Positions 37,298 to 45,373 of a stretch of DNA of 62,462 nucleotides are shown one piece after another. The translations under genes and the position numbers were made by a program. Each line of letters opens with the position of its first letter. Position 1 is the stretch's first letter. The notes under the pieces were generated by a model, which saw only the letters and a list, made by a program, of their open reading frames with translations, did no database searches and had not been told where the DNA came from. Source of the DNA: Halochromatium glycolicum (lineage in GTDB: Bacteria > Pseudomonadota > Gammaproteobacteria > Chromatiales > Chromatiaceae); assembly GCF_016584085.1 (NCBI RefSeq), contig NZ_NRSJ01000045.1:1-62462 (forward strand), written 5' to 3'.

Positions 37298-38542
37298 ATG
37301 TACCTGCCTGTCTTCCTGCTCAGCCTCATCCTGCTCGCCGCCAGTGGCATGGCTCAAGGCGATGATGGGATGCGGACCCTGACCGGTGAGCTCTTCTATC
37401 TGCAGCGGATCGCACTGACGCCAGACAGTGTCGCCGTGGTGGAATTTCGCGACGAGCAGGGCCGCGTCCGCGCCGATTCCCGCTTCCCGACCGAGGGGCG
37501 CCAGATCCCACTGCCCTTCGCTCTGCGGGTGCCAATCGATACCAGCGGTCAGCTACGCGGCGCAATCTGGAGCCATGGCCGCCCAACCTGGCTGAGCGAT
37601 CCGCTGGCCGTCGCTGCCGGCACCGAGCCGAGGGATGTCGGCGAGATGCGCTTGCATCAGTTCAAGCCCATTGGCTTTGGCTCCCGCATGGTCTGCGGCG
37701 AGACCGAGGTCGAGATCGGATTCATCGACGACCACGCGCGCCTGCGCGTCGACGGTGAGACCATCGATCTGCACCCGGCGGTAGCGGCCTCCGGCGCCCG
37801 CTTTGAAGCGAAGGGTGACCCGGGTACCTTCTTCTGGTCGAAGGGCAATACGGCCCTGGTCGGCCTGCAAGGCGAGCTGCTGCCCGAATGCGTCCCGGCA
37901 GTACCCGCGGAGCCTGACCCCTTCTCGGCCAGCGGCAACGAGCCCGGCTGGACGCTGCAGCTCAACGGCGGACAGATCCGGCTCAGCCTCGACTATGGGA
38001 CGCGCGAGATCGAGACCGCACTGCCGCCCCCGCAGCAGGACAACGGCGCGACCCGCTATGTCTTGCCTGACGCAGGCATAACCGTCACGGTGCGCGAACA
38101 GCTCTGTCGCGACGATATGACCGGCATGCCGCATCCGGCCAGCGTCGTCGTCGAGACCGATGAGCGACGCCTGCAGGGGTGCGGAGGAGACCCTCGCGAC
38201 CTAATCGAAGGGGCCGAATGGACGGTGAAGACCATCGGTGGCGAAGCGGTTCCAGATGAGGTCACTGTAACGCTGCAGTTCCTCGAGAACGACCGCGTGG
38301 CCGGCAGCAGCGGCTGTAATCGCTTCATGGGAGGCTATGAGCTGACCGGTGAAGGGATAGCCTTCGGCACCCTCGCCGGCACCATGATGGCCTGCCCGGA
38401 GCCGCAGATGGAGGTCGAGCAGCAGTTCCTCGAGCTGCTGCAGCAGGTCGCCCGCTTCGAGATCGATGCGGGTGGGATCGATGCGGGTGGGCGGCTCGCC
38501 CTTGAAGCCAACACCGGCCAGCAGATTACCGCCGAGCGTTGA
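37298..38542 (+). CDS. Composite YbaY / MliC / META-domain exported protein
   Basis: After a signal peptide (YLPVFLLSLILLAASGMA) three modules can be read in the 414 residues: a YbaY-like strand-rich domain (LTGELFYLQRIALTPDSVAV, about 28-125), an MliC-like lysozyme-inhibitor domain (VCGETEVEIGF, TFFWSKGNTALVGLQGE, about 130-205), a region with the SGNEPGWTLQL motif of COG3650-type proteins, and a C-terminal META (DUF306) domain (GSSGCNRFMGGYELTG, GTMMACPEPQMEVEQQFL). Such envelope proteins are linked to heat or stress resistance and lysozyme defence. The stop overlaps the next gene. Confidence 0.85.
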   Translation: MYLPVFLLSLILLAASGMAQGDDGMRTLTGELFYLQRIALTPDSVAVVEFRDEQGRVRADSRFPTEGRQIPLPFALRVPIDTSGQLRGAIWSHGRPTWLSDPLAVAAGTEPRDVGEMRLHQFKPIGFGSRMVCGETEVEIGFIDDHARLRVDGETIDLHPAVAASGARFEAKGDPGTFFWSKGNTALVGLQGELLPECVPAVPAEPDPFSASGNEPGWTLQLNGGQIRLSLDYGTREIETALPPPQQDNGATRYVLPDAGITVTVREQLCRDDMTGMPHPASVVVETDERRLQGCGGDPRDLIEGAEWTVKTIGGEAVPDEVTVTLQFLENDRVAGSSGCNRFMGGYELTGEGIAFGTLAGTMMACPEPQMEVEQQFLELLQQVARFEIDAGGIDAGGRLALEANTGQQITAER

Positions 38543-39096
38543 ACCGAGAAGCGACAGTTCATTACCTCGCCTTCGGCTCCAATATGTTGAGCACCCGCCT
38601 GCAGGCGCGCACCGATTCGGCGCAGGTGCTCGGCACGACGGAGCTGCGGGGCTGGCGACTCGCGTTCCATAAGCGCGGCGCGGACGCATCCGGCAAGGGC
38701 GATATCGTACCGGCGACGGCATCCGATCGGGTGTTCGGCGTCGTCTATCGCCTCGCCGAGGCACAATTGCCGACCCTGGACCGGTTCGAAGGCCCGGGCT
38801 ATCGCCGCACCGAGATCGAGGTCGACCTCGACGGCACAGCGACCCGGTGCCTGACCTATCGCGCCATCGAAGACGCGATCGACGCGATGCTCAAGCCCTA
38901 CGACTGGTACCACGAACTGATCTTAGCCGGCCTGCTCGAGCATGGCGCAGATGCCGCCTACCTCGAGCATGTCCGCTGCCAGCCCTGCGCAAGCGATCCG
39001 CTACGCATGCGTCCGTCACGCCGGCGGGCTCTGGCCGCGCTACGCACCTTCATCGCGCGCAACCCCGGGCTCGCTGCGGGGCTTCAGACGCGCTGA
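38539..39096 (+). CDS. Gamma-glutamylcyclotransferase-like protein
   Basis: The 185-residue protein has the GGCT fold signature YLAFGSNMLSTRL and the catalytic acid in DRFEGPGYRR. The start is a TTG overlapping the upstream stop; no earlier or later codon suits the fold better, which suggests translational coupling. The Cys-containing C-terminus (VRCQPCASDPLRMRPSRRRA) is like that of bacterial cyclotransferases acting on gamma-glutamyl amines. The substrate is not determined. Confidence 0.8.
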   Translation: MNREATVHYLAFGSNMLSTRLQARTDSAQVLGTTELRGWRLAFHKRGADASGKGDIVPATASDRVFGVVYRLAEAQLPTLDRFEGPGYRRTEIEVDLDGTATRCLTYRAIEDAIDAMLKPYDWYHELILAGLLEHGADAAYLEHVRCQPCASDPLRMRPSRRRALAALRTFIARNPGLAAGLQTR

Positions 39097-39174
39097 TGAA
39101 CGGGAAAAGCCGTAACGATTGTGCGAGAATCGCGCCTCGTTTTCACCGAAAGCAGTCTTTGACGAGCGCATTCC

Positions 39175-40050
39175 GTGTCCGATTCCCCGTTCGATCTGGC
39201 GGCCGATACCGCCTACCGGCGCTGGCGCGATGCCAAGCTGGCCGCAGCACCCACTGAGCTGAGCGCGCTCGTCGTCGAGGTCGAAGATCCGCGCCGACTC
39301 ACACCTGCCCAGCACGATGCAATCCTGGAGCGTTGCCAACGCGCAAACATGGCCATCTACGTCGGCAAGACCGGCGATGATCCCGACAAGGCGATCCCGA
39401 CCGCCCTCGGCTCGGCCTTCGGCCTGCATCGGCTCGACCATAATCGCGGCGCCGACGAGGATGCGATTACCTCGTTGACGGTACAGACCGATACCGATCA
39501 CCGCGACTTCATCCCCTACTCCAACCGGCCCATCGCCTGGCATACCGATGGCTACTACAATGCGCCGGAGCAGCAGATCCGCGGTCTGTTATTGCACTGC
39601 GTGCACCCAGCCGCGGACGGCGGCGCCAACGATCTGCTGGACCACGAGATCGCCTACATCCTGGTCCGAGATCAGTCCCCAGATTACATCCGTGCGCTGA
39701 TGCACCCCGACTGCATGACCATTCCAGCCAGCTACCGCGACGGTGAGCAAGTACGCCCGGATCGGACCGGCCCGGTCTTCTCGGTCAGCCCGAGCGGAAG
39801 GTTGCACATGCGCTACACCAATCGCCCGCGCAACGTCGTCTGGCGCAACGATCCACTCACCACCGAGGCCGTGGCCTATCTCAAGGATGTGCTCCATCGC
39901 GACACGCCCTGGCACCTGAGCGGTCGGCTGGAATCCGGCTGGGGTCTGATCTCCACCAACGTCCTGCATACCCGAAGTGGCTTCACCGATGGCGCCACGC
40001 CGAGGCTACTCTACCGCGCGCGCTATTACGACGAGATGGCACTCGGCTGA
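39175..40050 (+). CDS. TauD/TfdA-family Fe(II) 2-oxoglutarate oxygenase
   Basis: The 291-residue protein contains the Fe(II) ligands HxD at His123/Asp125 in WHTDGYYN and a distal His265 in NVLHTRSGF, with PRLLYRARYYDEM carrying the 2-oxoglutarate-binding Arg. Substrates of this family range from taurine to unusual amino acids and alkyl compounds. It starts at GTG and is the third of three closely spaced plus-strand genes. Confidence 0.82.
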   Translation: MSDSPFDLAADTAYRRWRDAKLAAAPTELSALVVEVEDPRRLTPAQHDAILERCQRANMAIYVGKTGDDPDKAIPTALGSAFGLHRLDHNRGADEDAITSLTVQTDTDHRDFIPYSNRPIAWHTDGYYNAPEQQIRGLLLHCVHPAADGGANDLLDHEIAYILVRDQSPDYIRALMHPDCMTIPASYRDGEQVRPDRTGPVFSVSPSGRLHMRYTNRPRNVVWRNDPLTTEAVAYLKDVLHRDTPWHLSGRLESGWGLISTNVLHTRSGFTDGATPRLLYRARYYDEMALG

Positions 40051-40052
40051 AC

Positions 40053-40100
40053 CTGCACCGAACCCAGAACCCCGAACCCAGAACCCCGAACCCCGAGAGC
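40053..40100. repeat. CCGAACCCAGAACC tandem repeat
   Basis: Three to four imperfect units of 14 bp run directly after the oxygenase stop. The rest of 40051-40331 has no gene. Confidence 0.7.
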
Positions 40101-40331
40101 CGATCACCCGCGGCCAACAGACGCGCTTGCGAGCGACTGCTGATCGATCCGCTCTGATCCACCGCGGTCTCGAGGTCGAGCCCGGCACCGCCGGCGCGCA
40201 AGACAAGCTATCGCACCCGAAGCCGGAAACAGCGAGCAGGCACCTGGCGCCACTTGCATGCGAGCGCCAGTGCCCTAACGCTTTCGGGGCAGAGCAAAAC
40301 AGCGTTGTCACCAGACTGAGGTAACGAAGCG

Positions 40332-41015
40332 TTGAACCAACAAGAACGTGAGATGATCGATGGCCTGTTCGACCGCTTGCGCCAAGCCGAGCAGCAAGGC
40401 GAAGCGCGCGATCCGGAGGCCGAGGCATTGATCCAGGAGCACATCGCCAAGCAACCTTCGGCCTCCTATCTGCTCGCCCAGGTCGTGCTGGTACAGGAGC
40501 AAGGCCTGCGCAACCTGCAAGACCGGGTCGAGCAGCTCGAGAAGGAGCGGGCCGAGCGGCCACAGACCTCAGCGGGCGGTTTCCTCGGCGGGCTGTTCGG
40601 CGGTGCCCCGCAGGCGAAGCCGACGGCGCCCCCGCCTCCGCCCGGTGCGAAACCATCCGCGACGGCCGCAGCCCAATCCAAGCGCTCAGGCTGGACCAAC
40701 CCCACCGATCCGGCCGTCGCCCGCTCAGGGATGGCACCAGGGACATCTGGCCAGGCCGCATCGGCTGGCCGCGGCGGCGGCTTCATGGCTGGCGCGATGC
40801 AGACCGCGATGGGGGTCGCCGGTGGTGTGCTGCTCGCCAATGCCGTCACCGGGATGTTCGCCGACGACAGCGAGGCCGCCGAGACCGCAGCGCCCGCCGA
40901 CGAGGGCCTGGAGCCGCCCGCCGATGAACCGATGGTTGATGAGCCGATGGAGGCACCGCCGGAGGAAGACAGCGGTTTCTTCGGCGACTTCTTCGGGGGC
41001 GACGAAGAGTTCTAG
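40332..41015 (+). CDS. DUF2076-family protein
   Basis: The 227-residue protein starts MNQQEREMIDGLFDRLRQAE, the conserved opening of DUF2076, which supports the TTG start (GAGGTAAC lies before it). A coiled coil follows (QEQGLRNLQDRVEQLEKER), then a Gly/Ala/Pro-rich middle with GGFLGGLFGG and a hydrophobic patch FMAGAMQTAMGVAGGVLLAN, and an acidic tail ending EDSGFFGDFFGGDEEF. DUF2076 proteins are described as periplasmic ligand-binding-like or membrane associated; function is unknown. Confidence 0.85.
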   Translation: MNQQEREMIDGLFDRLRQAEQQGEARDPEAEALIQEHIAKQPSASYLLAQVVLVQEQGLRNLQDRVEQLEKERAERPQTSAGGFLGGLFGGAPQAKPTAPPPPPGAKPSATAAAQSKRSGWTNPTDPAVARSGMAPGTSGQAASAGRGGGFMAGAMQTAMGVAGGVLLANAVTGMFADDSEAAETAAPADEGLEPPADEPMVDEPMEAPPEEDSGFFGDFFGGDEEF

Positions 41016-41318
41016 ACGCAACCTGGACTCATCCGGCGTTCCTGCTTTCCGACGTTCCTGCTTTGGGGCCTGTCGGTCCGCAGTTCCCGACAGGAACGCG
41101 CCTGCGTGGAACGGGAGCGCGGGCACGCACCTGTGCTCGCGCTTGACCCAGCCAAGTTCCAATGCACTTGAAGGGTGCTTGCACCGAGGTCGGTGTTGAG
41201 ACCGGTTGGCGCCGCCCGCATGCTCCGCGTAATAACCTAGTCCTGCACTCGGGATTCTGCGCTGCGGCGTAGGCCCGATCGTAGCGACGGCCCGGCAGCC
41301 TCAGGACAGCATCACGCG
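41016..41318. other. Intergenic spacer DUF2076 / selO
   Basis: No gene seen. CCTGTCGG and CCGACAGG (41069-41094) make an 8-bp stem that could end the upstream transcript, though no T-run follows. GTTCCTGCTTT is repeated at its left. Confidence 0.5.
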
Positions 41319-42824
41319 ATGAATCAAGCCCTCTCCCAGCCCGTCACGCCTCGCTTCGCATTCGATAACAGCTACGCTCGGCTCCCCGAGGTCTTCTATG
41401 CGCGTGTGGAGCCAACGCCCGTCGCGCAGCCGACTCTACTGCGGCTGAATCACTCGCTCGCCTCGCAGCTCGGCCTCGATGTCGAGCTGCTCGCGACCGA
41501 GACCGGCGCCCAGATCCTAGCCGGCAACCTGATCCCCCCCGGCGCCGAGCCGCTGGCGATGGCCTATGCCGGCCATCAGTACGGCCAATTCGTGCCGAGT
41601 CTCGGCGATGGCCGCGCCATCCTGCTCGGCGAGCTGATCGACCGCGACGGCGTCCGTCGCGATCTCCACCTCAAGGGGTCCGGGCGAACGCCGTTCTCGC
41701 GGATGGGCGACGGCCGCGCGGTGCTCGGGCCGGTGCTGCGCGAATACGTGCTCGGCGAGGCGATGCAGGGACTCGGCATCCCGACCACTCGGGCCTTGGC
41801 GATGGTTGCGACCGGCGAGGAGGTCTATCGCGAGCGCATCGAGCCCGGCGCGATCCTGGTGCGCGTCGCGGCCGGCCATACGCGGGTCGGCACCTTCGAG
41901 TACTTCGCGCGCCGTGGCGATCGCGAGGCGGTCCGCCACCTCGCCGATTACGTGATCGACCGCCACTATCCGGCCTGCCGTGACGCCGATCGGCCCTATC
42001 GTGCACTGCTCGAGCAGGTCGTCCAACGCCAGGCCGACCTGATCGCGCGTTGGATGCTGGTCGGCTTCATCCATGGGGTGATGAACACCGACAACACGGC
42101 CATCTCCGGCGAGACCATCGACTATGGCCCCTGCGCCTTCATCGATGCCTTCGATCCGAAGGCGGTCTACAGCTCGATCGATCGCTTCGGCCGCTATGCC
42201 TGGGATCAGCAGCCCAACATCGGGCTCTGGAACCTAACACAGCTCGCCAACTGCCTGCTGCCACTGCTCGGCGACACCGAAGAAGCGGCCCAGAAATCAG
42301 CCCGCGCCGCGCTCGATACCTATGGTGGCGCCTTCGAGCAGGCCTACTACGGCGGCCTGCGGGCGAAGATCGGGCTCGCCGATGCCCGCGCCGGCGACGA
42401 CGACCTCGCGCTCGACCTGCTCGGGCGCATGGCGCAGCAGCAGGCCGACTTCACCAACACCTTCCGCGGGCTCTGCGCGCTCAGCGCTGATGATCCATCG
42501 GCCGACCAGCCAGTGCGCGAGCTGTTCGACAATCCGAGCGCATTCGACGACTGGGCCCAGCAGTGGCGCGAGCGGCTCGCGGCGCAGACCCAACCCGAAG
42601 CCGAGCGCCAGGCGGCAATGCGGGCGGTCAACCCAGCCTACATCCCGCGCAACCATCGGGTACAGGAGGCGATCGATGCGGCGGCCGAGCAAGGCGATCT
42701 GGCCGCGCTCGACCGGCTGCTAGAGGTGGTCTCGACACCGTTCGACGAGCACCCTGACCACCTCGAGTACCGCCGCCCGCCGCAGCCGCACGAGGTCGTC
42801 GAGCGCACCTTCTGCGGAACCTGA
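41319..42824 (+). CDS. selO: Protein adenylyltransferase SelO
   Basis: SelO is a pseudokinase that transfers AMP to protein hydroxyls and supports redox homeostasis. The 501-residue protein has the family landmarks AYAGHQYGQFVPSLGDGRAI, LKGSGRTPFSRMGDGRA, VGFIHGVMNTDNTAISG and DYGPCAFIDAFDPK. The C-terminus ends ERTFCGT, so a Cys stands near the position where eukaryotic forms have selenocysteine. Length is normal for the short bacterial form. Confidence 0.95.
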   Translation: MNQALSQPVTPRFAFDNSYARLPEVFYARVEPTPVAQPTLLRLNHSLASQLGLDVELLATETGAQILAGNLIPPGAEPLAMAYAGHQYGQFVPSLGDGRAILLGELIDRDGVRRDLHLKGSGRTPFSRMGDGRAVLGPVLREYVLGEAMQGLGIPTTRALAMVATGEEVYRERIEPGAILVRVAAGHTRVGTFEYFARRGDREAVRHLADYVIDRHYPACRDADRPYRALLEQVVQRQADLIARWMLVGFIHGVMNTDNTAISGETIDYGPCAFIDAFDPKAVYSSIDRFGRYAWDQQPNIGLWNLTQLANCLLPLLGDTEEAAQKSARAALDTYGGAFEQAYYGGLRAKIGLADARAGDDDLALDLLGRMAQQQADFTNTFRGLCALSADDPSADQPVRELFDNPSAFDDWAQQWRERLAAQTQPEAERQAAMRAVNPAYIPRNHRVQEAIDAAAEQGDLAALDRLLEVVSTPFDEHPDHLEYRRPPQPHEVVERTFCGT

Positions 42825-42918
42825 AGCGCTCAGGACCACAGGCGGGGCGCCTCTCTACGGAGCCCGCATCTGTTCGGCTTCTCCGCGAGCGGGCCGTCGA
42901 CGCCGCTTTTCGCCGGGG

Positions 42919-43344
42919 TTACCCGGCCAACACGGTCGGCTCCATCTCGACCGGGCAGCTCAGCGAGCGTGCGACCAGACAGAGCTGATGCGCCTTCTCC
43001 AGGATGCGCCGCGCCTGCTCCTCCTTGCCGGCCTCGACCCTGACCTCGGGCCGAATCATCACCCGTTCGAAGCGGTATTCGACCTCGCCCTCTTGCACCA
43101 GCTCGCCCTCGGCGCTCGAGCGGTAGCCCTTGAGCTCGAGCTGCGACATCTGTGCGATCACCAGCACATAGTTCGCAAGACAGGTCTCGGCCGCGACCAC
43201 CAATAGATGCTCCGGGCTATAGCGCTCGGTGCTGTGCGGCGACCCCACCGCAAGCAACGGCGCACCCTCGATGGTCGTCTCACCGGCCTCGCCCTCACCG
43301 GTCCAACGGTAGGCGGTCTTGTACTGCAGTGGGATCGCGCTCAT
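42919..43344 (-). CDS. OsmC-family peroxiredoxin-like protein
   Basis: The 141-residue protein carries the two OsmC/Ohr cysteines, one in AAETCLANYVLV and one in RSLSCPVEMEP, which together reduce organic hydroperoxides in characterised members. SPEHLLVVAAETC is the usual helix start. ATG at 43344 follows GAGGAG and is preferred to upstream codons. Confidence 0.85.
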   Translation of the reverse strand: MSAIPLQYKTAYRWTGEGEAGETTIEGAPLLAVGSPHSTERYSPEHLLVVAAETCLANYVLVIAQMSQLELKGYRSSAEGELVQEGEVEYRFERVMIRPEVRVEAGKEEQARRILEKAHQLCLVARSLSCPVEMEPTVLAG

Positions 43345-43431
43345 CGGCATCTCCTCATCGGATTCATTGGGATCGGGAGGCATCGGGCGAAACCGCAGTT
43401 TAACGATCAGCCAAGGCCGCCGCCAATGCCG

Positions 43432-44175
43432 CTACACAAGCTCGATGACGCGCCCAACACCACCGTCGACGCAGTGCTCGCCCCAGGCCTTGGCGAACGC
43501 CGTGCGCGCCTGCTCACCAGTGCAATGGGTCGGTACGACCTTCCGGACCTCGAGCGCGTGCAACGCAACGATCGCGCGCTCGATCGCGGGCTGGTCCGCA
43601 TACATCAGATGGAAGCCGCCGACGGCCCAATCGATACGCTTGCCGAGGATCTCCGTCCCGCGCGCGACGATCTGCTCCATGCCCGGATGGTCGCAGCCGC
43701 TCACCGCCGCGGTCACCGCGCCCTGGTCGATCAGTAACGCGTGCTCGGGCGGCTCGCTGTCGAGCTGGCCGGTCGACCAGAGCCCCTGCCCGATGGCCGT
43801 CGGTGCCGACTCGACGATGGTCACCTTGGCGCACAACCGCTCGAGGTCGGCGATCAGATGCTTGGAGAACCCGGCATGGAGTACCACCTCGAGCCGGGGA
43901 TTCAGCTCCAGGATCGAGTCCAGACCGCCAATATGGTCCCAGTGCGGATGCGAGAGGAAGACCCGGTCGAGCCGACCGGGATGCCAACCGAGCGCTTTCA
44001 GGTTGCGCAGCAGAACCCGGCCATTGCTGCCGGTGTCGAAGAGCAGAACCTCGCCGGCGAGCTCGATGACGGCCGAGAAGCCCCAGAGGGTCGTGAGTCC
44101 AGCAAGATCGGAACCCTGAACAACGCTTGGACCAGGGACGTTATCGAAGCAGATGGTCAGTCGCGGGGCCTTCAT
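43432..44175 (-). CDS. MBL-fold metallo-hydrolase (COG1237-like)
   Basis: The 247-residue protein has the metallo-beta-lactamase motif HPHWDHIGG, Asp in LLFDTGSNGRVL, a His in SGCDHPGMEQIV and a C-terminal His in VVPTHCTGEQ. It resembles the group named 7,8-dihydropterin-6-methyl-aminobenzene phosphate synthase-like hydrolases; the true substrate is not known. It is immediately upstream in layout of the iron region but has no visible tie to it. Confidence 0.82.
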   Translation of the reverse strand: MKAPRLTICFDNVPGPSVVQGSDLAGLTTLWGFSAVIELAGEVLLFDTGSNGRVLLRNLKALGWHPGRLDRVFLSHPHWDHIGGLDSILELNPRLEVVLHAGFSKHLIADLERLCAKVTIVESAPTAIGQGLWSTGQLDSEPPEHALLIDQGAVTAAVSGCDHPGMEQIVARGTEILGKRIDWAVGGFHLMYADQPAIERAIVALHALEVRKVVPTHCTGEQARTAFAKAWGEHCVDGGVGRVIELV

Positions 44176-44476
44176 CAATGCCGTTCTCGCTCGTTGAACG
44201 CAGATTAGAGCAAGACGCGCAGGGCCCTTTCGGGCGAACCGGCACGCCGCCGAATCGACGCATCATCTCCGAGCAAGGCATAGCGGGGCCTTAACGACCA
44301 TCAACCCTCAAGTGCAGAGGGCCTTGAAGACAGTAGCCGGCTCGAACGGTGAGCCGGTCAAGCCGGTCAAGCCGGTGGCCAGGCAACCGGTTGCCAGGCA
44401 AGACGCGCCAAGACTTTCAGAGCTTGCGTGCTCGCCCTGTCCCGCGGTTAGGGCGAATGGCGATCGACCGTCCAGA
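44176..44476. other. Spacer at the border of the iron region
   Basis: No gene seen. CCGGTCAAG is repeated, and GGCAACCGGTTGCC at 44382-44395 is a perfect 14-bp palindrome, a candidate stem beyond the stop of the HMA-like gene. Confidence 0.45.
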
Positions 44477-44830
44477 TTAGACCAAGGCGCCGACCAGGGT
44501 GCGCGCCGACTGCTCGACCGCCTTCTGCACCGCCGCACCCACGAGCGCCTTGCCGAAGGTCTCGCCGAGACGGCTCGCATGCTCGGAATCGCGGCGCACC
44601 GGGGCCATGCAGCCCAATTCTTCAAGGGTTGCGAACAGTTCCACCCGAGACAGGCGCTCTGGGTCGTACTGGACCACGATACTCGAGGCACGCGGGTTGA
44701 CCTGTACGTCACGAACACCGTCCATCGCCATCAGCTGGGCTTGCGCGTTGAGCGCACGCTCGCCATGACAACGGAATGCCTTCGACCGCACGCGGATTCG
44801 ACCCGGGATGTGATGAATGTACTGGCTCAT
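44477..44830 (-). CDS. Small HMA-like protein of the iron cluster
   Basis: The 117-residue protein begins MSQYIHHIPGRIRVRSKAF and continues with the beta-alpha-beta pattern of heavy-metal-associated domains (AQLMAMDGVRDVQVNPRASS, IVVQYDPERLSRVELFATLE) but lacks the metal-binding CxxC. The same H-x-x-P-G-R-x-R-x-R signature opens the nearby P1B ATPase. The C-terminal part (LGETFGKALVGAAVQKAVEQ) is an amphipathic or weakly membrane-bound helix. It is read from a promoter with a Fur-like box. HMA-domain proteins without cysteines accompany ferrosome ATPases as I recall; a partner or scaffold role is inference. ATG at 44830 is preferred to TTG at 44875. Confidence 0.75.
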   Translation of the reverse strand: MSQYIHHIPGRIRVRSKAFRCHGERALNAQAQLMAMDGVRDVQVNPRASSIVVQYDPERLSRVELFATLEELGCMAPVRRDSEHASRLGETFGKALVGAAVQKAVEQSARTLVGALV

Positions 44831-44889
44831 CTTGGTGGAAGCTCCGAACAGCAGGACAGCAATGAAGATTGTCAATGTGAACGGTTTGC

Positions 44890-44917
44890 ATTATACAGGC
44901 AAATCTAGCTGATGCAA
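44890..44917 (-). promoter_or_regulatory. Sigma-70-like promoter of the HMA-like gene
   Basis: On the minus strand TTGCAT (44912-44917) and TATAAT (44890-44895) are 16 bp apart, with TG before the -10. Predicted start of transcription is near 44883, about 50 bp before the start codon. The -35 lies inside the Fur-like box. Confidence 0.6.
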
Positions 44918-44927
44918 ATCATTCGCA
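44913..44927. promoter_or_regulatory. Fur-like box in the divergent HMA / cupin promoter
   Basis: TGCAAAT-C-ATTCGCA is a 7-1-7 dyad with 6 of 7 arm pairs matching and 10 of 14 matches to the Fur consensus TGATAAT-N-ATTATCA. It overlaps the -35 of the minus-strand promoter and lies before a -10-like TATAAA (44942-44947) facing the cupin, so one repressor could control both. Confidence 0.5.
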
Positions 44928-45001
44928 TCGCATTTTGCCCCTATAAACTGTAGCAGTATTGAGTCATCCTGGTTCTAGCCACCCGACCCGAGGACCCCCC
45001 G

Positions 45002-45355
45002 ATGAGCGAACCCAACTGGCTGGTCTTCCAGCTCCCCGAGATCATGGCCAAGCTCGACCCCGGTGCCACCCGGTTCCAGGAGATCCTGCGCACGCCCTCG
45101 TTGAGCTGCTCGATCTATCACATCCCGGCCGGCTCGAAGGAGATGCAGAGCGCGCACGAGGAGGACGAGCTCTATCTGGTGCTCGAAGGCCGCGCCCGGC
45201 TGCGCGTCGAGGAGGAGGACCATCGGGTCGAGAAAGGCACGATGATGTACGTTCATACCGCCTGCGATCACGCCTTCTTCGATATCGAGGAAGACCTGAC
45301 CGTGCTCGCGTTCTTCGGCACCCCAGTCCGTCAGCTCGCCGGGCTCGGCGATTGA
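45002..45355 (+). CDS. Cupin-domain protein of the iron cluster
   Basis: A 117-residue single-domain cupin. Motif 1 residues are in SAHEEDELYLVLEGRARLRV (His plus Glu as metal ligands) and motif 2 in VEKGTMMYVHTACDHAFFDI. Such proteins bind a single Fe, Mn or Zn. It is transcribed away from the HMA-like gene and converges on the P1B ATPase gene, whose stop lies 18 bp away. A metal-linked role is inferred from context only. Confidence 0.8.
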   Translation: MSEPNWLVFQLPEIMAKLDPGATRFQEILRTPSLSCSIYHIPAGSKEMQSAHEEDELYLVLEGRARLRVEEEDHRVEKGTMMYVHTACDHAFFDIEEDLTVLAFFGTPVRQLAGLGD

Positions 45356-45373
45356 GCGGGCGCTGGGCCGGTC

